Part shown: positions 60,180-64,000 of the stretch, one piece after another
How the letters are laid out: every line of letters starts with the position of its first letter
Position numbering within the stretch: position 1 is the stretch's first letter
Source of the DNA: Verrucomicrobium spinosum DSM 4136 = JCM 18804
Lineage (GTDB): Bacteria > Verrucomicrobiota > Verrucomicrobiia > Verrucomicrobiales > Verrucomicrobiaceae
Direction: 5' to 3'
DNA: 64,000 nt
NCBI RefSeq assembly: GCF_000172155.1
Contig: NZ_ABIZ01000001.1
Coordinates: 310,001 to 374,000, forward strand
Notes under the pieces: model-generated
Seen by the model: the letters and a program-made list of their open reading frames with translations, nothing else
What the model was told of the DNA's origin: nothing
The model's database searches: none
Made by a program: the position numbers and the translations under genes

Positions 60180-62930
60180 ATGTCTGCCGATCTTCTGCCC
60201 CTGTTTCATCTCACGCCCGAAGGCGTTCTGGTTTTGACGCCAGAGGGGCTCGCGGCCACCGAGGAGGTGTCTGCCAAGCTTGAGAAGGCACTGCGGGCGA
60301 CCCACGCGGACGAAGGCAGTGCTACGGCCGCCCTCTTGCACCTCGCTGGCGAGATGGCGGATGGCGATCTGCCTGCCGATCTCGCCTGGTGGCGGCATCT
60401 GGTACGGGAGTTCATCATGCAGTTTTGTCAGGTGCCCGGGCTGCGTGAGGGGGCGTGGCAGAACCCGGTGCAGCTGCCCGCTCAACCCCTTTTGGACCAG
60501 TGGATCCAGGAGGCTCCGCCCGTGCAAGGCATGGAGTACCTCACCCCGGCCAGTTTGGCCGTCTTGTGGCAAGATCTGCATCGCACGCTGGCGGCGCGCA
60601 TCGTCGCAGCTGGAAATGATGTGGAGGCCGTCTTGCGCGAGCTGCATCCCGTGTGGCGGATGGTGGGCCGGGTCACCCTGCATCTGGCGGAGAACAAGCG
60701 TGATCCCCAGCGCCCCTTCGCCTTCATCGCCACCTACACCCATCGGGTGAATGCCCGGAGCGAGCCGCAGCACCAGCCGCTGGCCCGCGCCTTGCAGGAC
60801 AGTGCAGGGCGAAATGATCGCAGTGCGCTGCAGACGCTGTTAGAGCCGCTTAATGCGGCGTCAAAACGCAGCGCCCTGGTGCAGCAGCTCATTGCTTCCA
60901 AGCGCGTCTTTCAGGCCCTGGCCTGGGAGCCGGCGGAAGCCTTCGCCTTTCTCCAGGAGATCCCGGTGTTTGAAGAGAGCGGCCTGCTTGTGAAGGTGCC
61001 AGACTGGTGGCAGGGGCGTCGCCCTCCGTCGCCGCAGGTCCAGGTCACCCTGGATGCGGGCGACAAACAAAGCACAGTGGGCGCGCAGGTGTTGCTGAGT
61101 TTCAATGTGAATGTGGCCCTCGGCGGCGAGCCCTTGACGCGGGAGGAGATCGACAAGATTCTCGCCAGTGATGCCCCGCTTATTTCCTTGCGGGGGAAGT
61201 GGATCGAGCCGGATCGTGAGCGGCTTCAGCAGGCATTAAATCACTGGCATCGTGCGGAGGCAGCCAATCGCGATGGTGTGCCCTTCCACGAAGGATTGCG
61301 TTGGCTGGCGGGCTGGCAGGGCGGTGCGGCTGCCGCAGACGGTGTCACCCTGGATGACACCGGCGGACTGGTCAGTTTCATGGCGGGCGATGCCCTCCGC
61401 AGTCTGCTCGCGGGCATGCGGGCTGAAGCGGAGGGGGCTGGCAGCCGCCCGCCGTCAGGACTGAAGGCCACGCTCCGTCACTACCAGCAGCGGGGGCTGG
61501 ACTGGCTGGACTTTATGGGCCGTCTTGGCTGTGGAGCCTGTCTGGCGGATGACATGGGCCTGGGAAAGACGCTGCAACTCATCGCGCTGGTGTTGCGGCG
61601 GCGGGAGGCTCGCAGCAAGGCCGGGCAGCCCCTCACGCCCAGCCTCGTGGTGGCACCCGCCTCCCTGCTGGCCAACTGGGAACGTGAGTTCAAGAAGTTC
61701 GCACCTGCCGTGCCGGTGGTCATTGCACATCGCTCCTCATTGAGCGCCGGGGAACTGGCGAAGGTGGAGTCTGGAGAACATCCTGCCATGAGGGACGGCG
61801 GCGTGTTCCTCACCACCTACACCACGCTGGGCAAGCTGACGGGGTTTAATGAAATCACCTGGGACCTCGCCGTGCTGGACGAGGCCCAGGCGATCAAGAA
61901 CGCCGGCTCCTCCCAGGCCCGCACGGTGAAAAAGCTTCAAGGTACCCTGCGCATCGCCCTCACCGGCACCCCGGTGGAAAACCGCCTGGGGGACCTCTGG
62001 AGCCTCTTTGATTTCCTGAACCCGGGGTTGCTGGGTTCTGCGGGCTCCTTTGCCGCCCGGGCACGGCAGATGTCCAAGGCCGGCAGCGGCTACGCTCCGT
62101 TGCGCAAGCTGGTGCGTCCCTTCATCCTGCGCCGGGTGAAGACGGATCCTGCCATCGCGCCGGACCTCCCGCGCAAGACGGAGATGACCGCCTTCTGCTC
62201 GCTTACCAAGCGGCAGGCCCAGCTTTATCAGCGGGTGGTCACCGCGCTGGCCCGGGAGCTGGGGGATACAGAGGATCAGATCCAGCGGCAGGGCGTGATC
62301 CTGGCCGCGCTCATGAAGCTCAAGCAGATTTGCAACCATCCTTCCCAGTGGAGCGGTGACAGCCGCTATCTGCCGGCGGACAGCGGCAAGTTCCAGCGTC
62401 TGGAGGAGCTCTGCTCCGGCATTGCCGACCGCCAGGAGAAGGTGATCGTCTTCACCCAGTTTAAGGAAATGACCCTGCCGGTGGCGGACTACCTGGCCAC
62501 CGTCTTCGGCAGGCCTGGCCTGGTGCTGCATGGCGGCACGGCGGTGGGGAAGCGCGGCCAGCTGGTGGAGGAGTTTCAGAGCCCCGGTGGGCCGCCGTTC
62601 TTTGTCATCTCGGTCAAGGCTGGCGGCACCGGATTGACCCTTACGGCCGCCAGTCATGTGATTCATTTCGACCGCTGGTGGAATCCCGCGGTGGAAGACC
62701 AGGCGACTGATCGCGCCTACCGCATCGGCCAGACCAAGGCCGTCATGGTCCACAAGTTTGTCTGCCAGGGCACGCTGGAAGAGAAGATCGACGGCATCAT
62801 CCGGGAGAAACGCGCTCTGGCGAACGAGATCCTCGGGGGCGAGGGTGATGGGGCCGTGAAGCTCCTGACCGAGATGAGTGATAAAGATCTTGTCGAGTTC
62901 CTGCAGTTCCGTGCTATTGGCGCTGAATAA
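60180..62930 (+). CDS. SNF2/SWI2-family DNA-dependent ATPase (helicase-like)
   Basis: A 916-residue protein. The N-terminal 420 residues include the bacterial SNF2-associated region (VDAGDKQSTV-like core in VQVTLDAGDKQSTVGAQVLL, ending with FHEGLRWLAGWQGG). The ATPase starts at about 427 (LKATLRHYQQRGLDWLDFM). Motif I is ADDMGLGKTLQLIAL, motif II LAVLDEAQAIKNAGS, motif III ALTGTPVENRLGDLWSLFDF. The second lobe has KVIVFTQFKEMTLPVADYLA and the motif V/VI segments VKAGGTGLTLTAASHVIHFD and DQATDRAYRIGQ. Such proteins translocate on double-stranded DNA. The gene lies 18 bp before a SWIM zinc-finger gene, a common pairing. Confidence 0.95.
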   Translation: MSADLLPLFHLTPEGVLVLTPEGLAATEEVSAKLEKALRATHADEGSATAALLHLAGEMADGDLPADLAWWRHLVREFIMQFCQVPGLREGAWQNPVQLPAQPLLDQWIQEAPPVQGMEYLTPASLAVLWQDLHRTLAARIVAAGNDVEAVLRELHPVWRMVGRVTLHLAENKRDPQRPFAFIATYTHRVNARSEPQHQPLARALQDSAGRNDRSALQTLLEPLNAASKRSALVQQLIASKRVFQALAWEPAEAFAFLQEIPVFEESGLLVKVPDWWQGRRPPSPQVQVTLDAGDKQSTVGAQVLLSFNVNVALGGEPLTREEIDKILASDAPLISLRGKWIEPDRERLQQALNHWHRAEAANRDGVPFHEGLRWLAGWQGGAAAADGVTLDDTGGLVSFMAGDALRSLLAGMRAEAEGAGSRPPSGLKATLRHYQQRGLDWLDFMGRLGCGACLADDMGLGKTLQLIALVLRRREARSKAGQPLTPSLVVAPASLLANWEREFKKFAPAVPVVIAHRSSLSAGELAKVESGEHPAMRDGGVFLTTYTTLGKLTGFNEITWDLAVLDEAQAIKNAGSSQARTVKKLQGTLRIALTGTPVENRLGDLWSLFDFLNPGLLGSAGSFAARARQMSKAGSGYAPLRKLVRPFILRRVKTDPAIAPDLPRKTEMTAFCSLTKRQAQLYQRVVTALARELGDTEDQIQRQGVILAALMKLKQICNHPSQWSGDSRYLPADSGKFQRLEELCSGIADRQEKVIVFTQFKEMTLPVADYLATVFGRPGLVLHGGTAVGKRGQLVEEFQSPGGPPFFVISVKAGGTGLTLTAASHVIHFDRWWNPAVEDQATDRAYRIGQTKAVMVHKFVCQGTLEEKIDGIIREKRALANEILGGEGDGAVKLLTEMSDKDLVEFLQFRAIGAE

Positions 62931-62948
62931 TCTGCCGCCCGCCTGCTC

Positions 62949-63866
62949 ATGTCCTGGTACTCCTACAGCTACGACAACTACGAAGATCGCGCCGCCGCCA
63001 AGGCGAGGACGAAACGCAAGGTGGATCAGCGCCGCAAAAAAGGCGAACTCCTGGCACCTGTGGTGCCGAAGGCCAAGCTAGGGCTGAGTATCACCTTCTG
63101 GGGGAAGGCTTGGAATCGCAATCTGGAGGCTTACAGTGACTACTCCAACCGCCTCCCACGGGGGCGTACCTACCTGCGTCAGGGAGCGGTGATGGATCTC
63201 GCCATCGAGCAGGGAGAGATCACCAGCACCGTGATGGGGTCAGATCTCTATGAGGTGCGCATCACCGTCAAACCGCTCTTGAAGAACCGGTGGCAGAGTT
63301 TGAAGGAGGCCTGCACAGGCGGCATTGGCTCGCTGGTGGAACTGCTGGGAGGCAAGCTGAGTGACCAGATCCTGCAGCAGGTGACGGATCCCCAACAGGG
63401 TTTGTTTCCGGCGCCCAAGGAAATTCTCATCACCTGCTCGTGCCCGGACTACGCAGGCCTCTGCAAGCATGCTGCCGCCACTCTTTATGGGGTGAGTTGC
63501 CGGCTTGATGATGACCCTGCACTCTTCTTCAAGTTGCGCGGGGTGGATGCAGCAGAGCTCATTGGCACGAGTGCTGTGGACGCGGTCCATGCGCTGACGG
63601 CAGTGGATGCGGATGCGCAGGAAGGGGTGATTGGTGCTGCGGATTTGTCCGACGTGTTTGGCATCGACTTGGGCAATCTGGAAATCCCCGATGGGCTGCT
63701 GGATGCGGCACCTGCGGCGGGGCCGAGGGCCGGAGCGAAGGTGCCGCCCAAGAAGAAGGTGGAGACCAGGAAAATTGTCAGAAAAAAGGCTGCCAGCAAG
63801 AAAGTGGCGAAAAAAGCAAAAAAAGCCGTCACAAAGAAGAGCGCGGTCAAAAAGAAGAAGGCATAG
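62949..63866 (+). CDS. SWIM zinc-finger protein with histone-H1-like C-terminal tail
   Basis: A 305-residue protein. Residues 1-45 are basic. A middle region contains 'KLGLSITFWGKAWNRNLEAY' and LPRGRTYLRQGAVMDLAI, typical of bacterial proteins partnering SNF2 enzymes. The SWIM finger at 163-174 reads CSCPDYAGLCKH (C-x-C-x6-C-x-H). From about residue 258 the tail is Lys/Ala-rich (KKKVETRKIVRKKAASKKVA and further Lys runs), like histone H1 or bacterial Hc1/Hc2 tails, expected to bind DNA non-specifically. It is coupled with the SNF2 gene 18 bp upstream. Confidence 0.92.
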   Translation: MSWYSYSYDNYEDRAAAKARTKRKVDQRRKKGELLAPVVPKAKLGLSITFWGKAWNRNLEAYSDYSNRLPRGRTYLRQGAVMDLAIEQGEITSTVMGSDLYEVRITVKPLLKNRWQSLKEACTGGIGSLVELLGGKLSDQILQQVTDPQQGLFPAPKEILITCSCPDYAGLCKHAAATLYGVSCRLDDDPALFFKLRGVDAAELIGTSAVDAVHALTAVDADAQEGVIGAADLSDVFGIDLGNLEIPDGLLDAAPAAGPRAGAKVPPKKKVETRKIVRKKAASKKVAKKAKKAVTKKSAVKKKKA

Positions 63867-63917
63867 GGACGTGGGCAACTCAGCCCACTCTGCTCCGTAC
63901 TTCTTTTTGATCGTCTT

Positions 63918-64000
63918 ATGAAAGCTCTTCTGTCCGCATGGCTCGGTCTGGTCTTGGCCCCGACATTGTTTGCGGTGGATCCTCCGCCGAAGCTGAGCGT
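63918..64000 (+). CDS. Partial exported protein (N-terminus only)
   Basis: An ATG at 63918 opens a frame that runs off the right edge. The first residues MKALLSAWLGLVLAPTLFAV followed by DPPPK form a clear signal peptide. Too little is present to name it. A GTGGGC/GCCCAC hairpin at 63871-63888 lies between it and the SWIM gene. Confidence 0.55.
   Translation, partial: MKALLSAWLGLVLAPTLFAVDPPPKLS

Noticed and set aside
1-64000. Search for tRNA, rRNA, riboswitch and CRISPR features
   Set aside because: No cloverleaf-like sequence with conserved TTCGA arms, no rRNA stretch and no regular repeat-spacer array could be supported by eye.

Overview
The window is high-GC bacterial chromosome that I read as Verrucomicrobiota, most likely Verrucomicrobium spinosum or a close relative. 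Three independent signs support this. There is a complete four-gene Verru_Chthon pilin-like cassette next to a PEP-CTERM beta-strand-repeat protein. There is a sigma factor / FecR-LamG / PSCyt1-DUF1549-DUF1553 / DUF1501 operon of the kind found in Planctomycetes and Verrucomicrobia. The encoded 518-residue tyrosinase has Phe at position 453, which is the placeholder residue I recall being described for the V. spinosum pro-tyrosinase. No rRNA, tRNA, CRISPR array, insertion sequence or phage gene was seen.

Layout. 1-7.5 kb (minus strand): a partial TPR-like exported protein, a small acyl-carrier-like protein with a permuted order, then the sigma/FecR/PSD1/DUF1501 operon. 7.6-19.7 kb: scattered metabolic and exported enzymes (M20 peptidase, two-metal amidohydrolase, class V aminotransferase with an MFS transporter, Tat-exported Gfo/Idh oxidoreductase, GDSL hydrolases, a DUF1593-beta-lactamase fusion and a GDSL-SMP30 fusion). 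20-24.5 kb: an extracytoplasmic oxidative operon made of a multicopper oxidase fused to a peroxiredoxin-like domain, a tyrosinase and a small lipoprotein. 24.9-37.9 kb: a two-component system whose sensor carries a discoidin-like domain, divergent from a GH16 glucanase, the Verru_Chthon A-D genes and a PEP-CTERM surface protein. 37.9-40.2 kb: a VCBS-like repeat protein with no visible export signal.

40.3-57.2 kb is the most interesting part. It is a catabolic locus of at least six transcription units: three extracytoplasmic glycan-active proteins (two sialidase-like, one GH32-like), two Gfo/Idh oxidoreductases, two HpcH/HpaI aldolases, three short-chain dehydrogenases, an amidohydrolase, a sodium:solute symporter, an exported kelch protein, two unfamiliar Cys/His-rich proteins and a GntR-LacI hybrid regulator. 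The same 21-bp palindrome (CTGGTCA, 7-nt spacer, TGACCAG) sits in the divergent promoter region at the left of the locus and directly against the regulator start codon at the right. This marks the locus as one probable regulon. The substrate is unknown to me; the parts suggest an acidic or otherwise modified sugar released outside the cell, imported, oxidised and cleaved by retro-aldol chemistry.

57.3-64 kb: Bax-inhibitor-like membrane protein, a Xre/MbcA-type antitoxin with RES toxin, a DUF1080 exported hydrolase with a good terminator, and a SNF2 helicase followed by a SWIM zinc-finger protein with a histone-H1-like lysine tail.

Several intergenic spaces hold fold-back repeats. Two related elements (about 256 and 278 bp) and a third nested inverted repeat lie between converging genes, which suggests a role at transcript ends.
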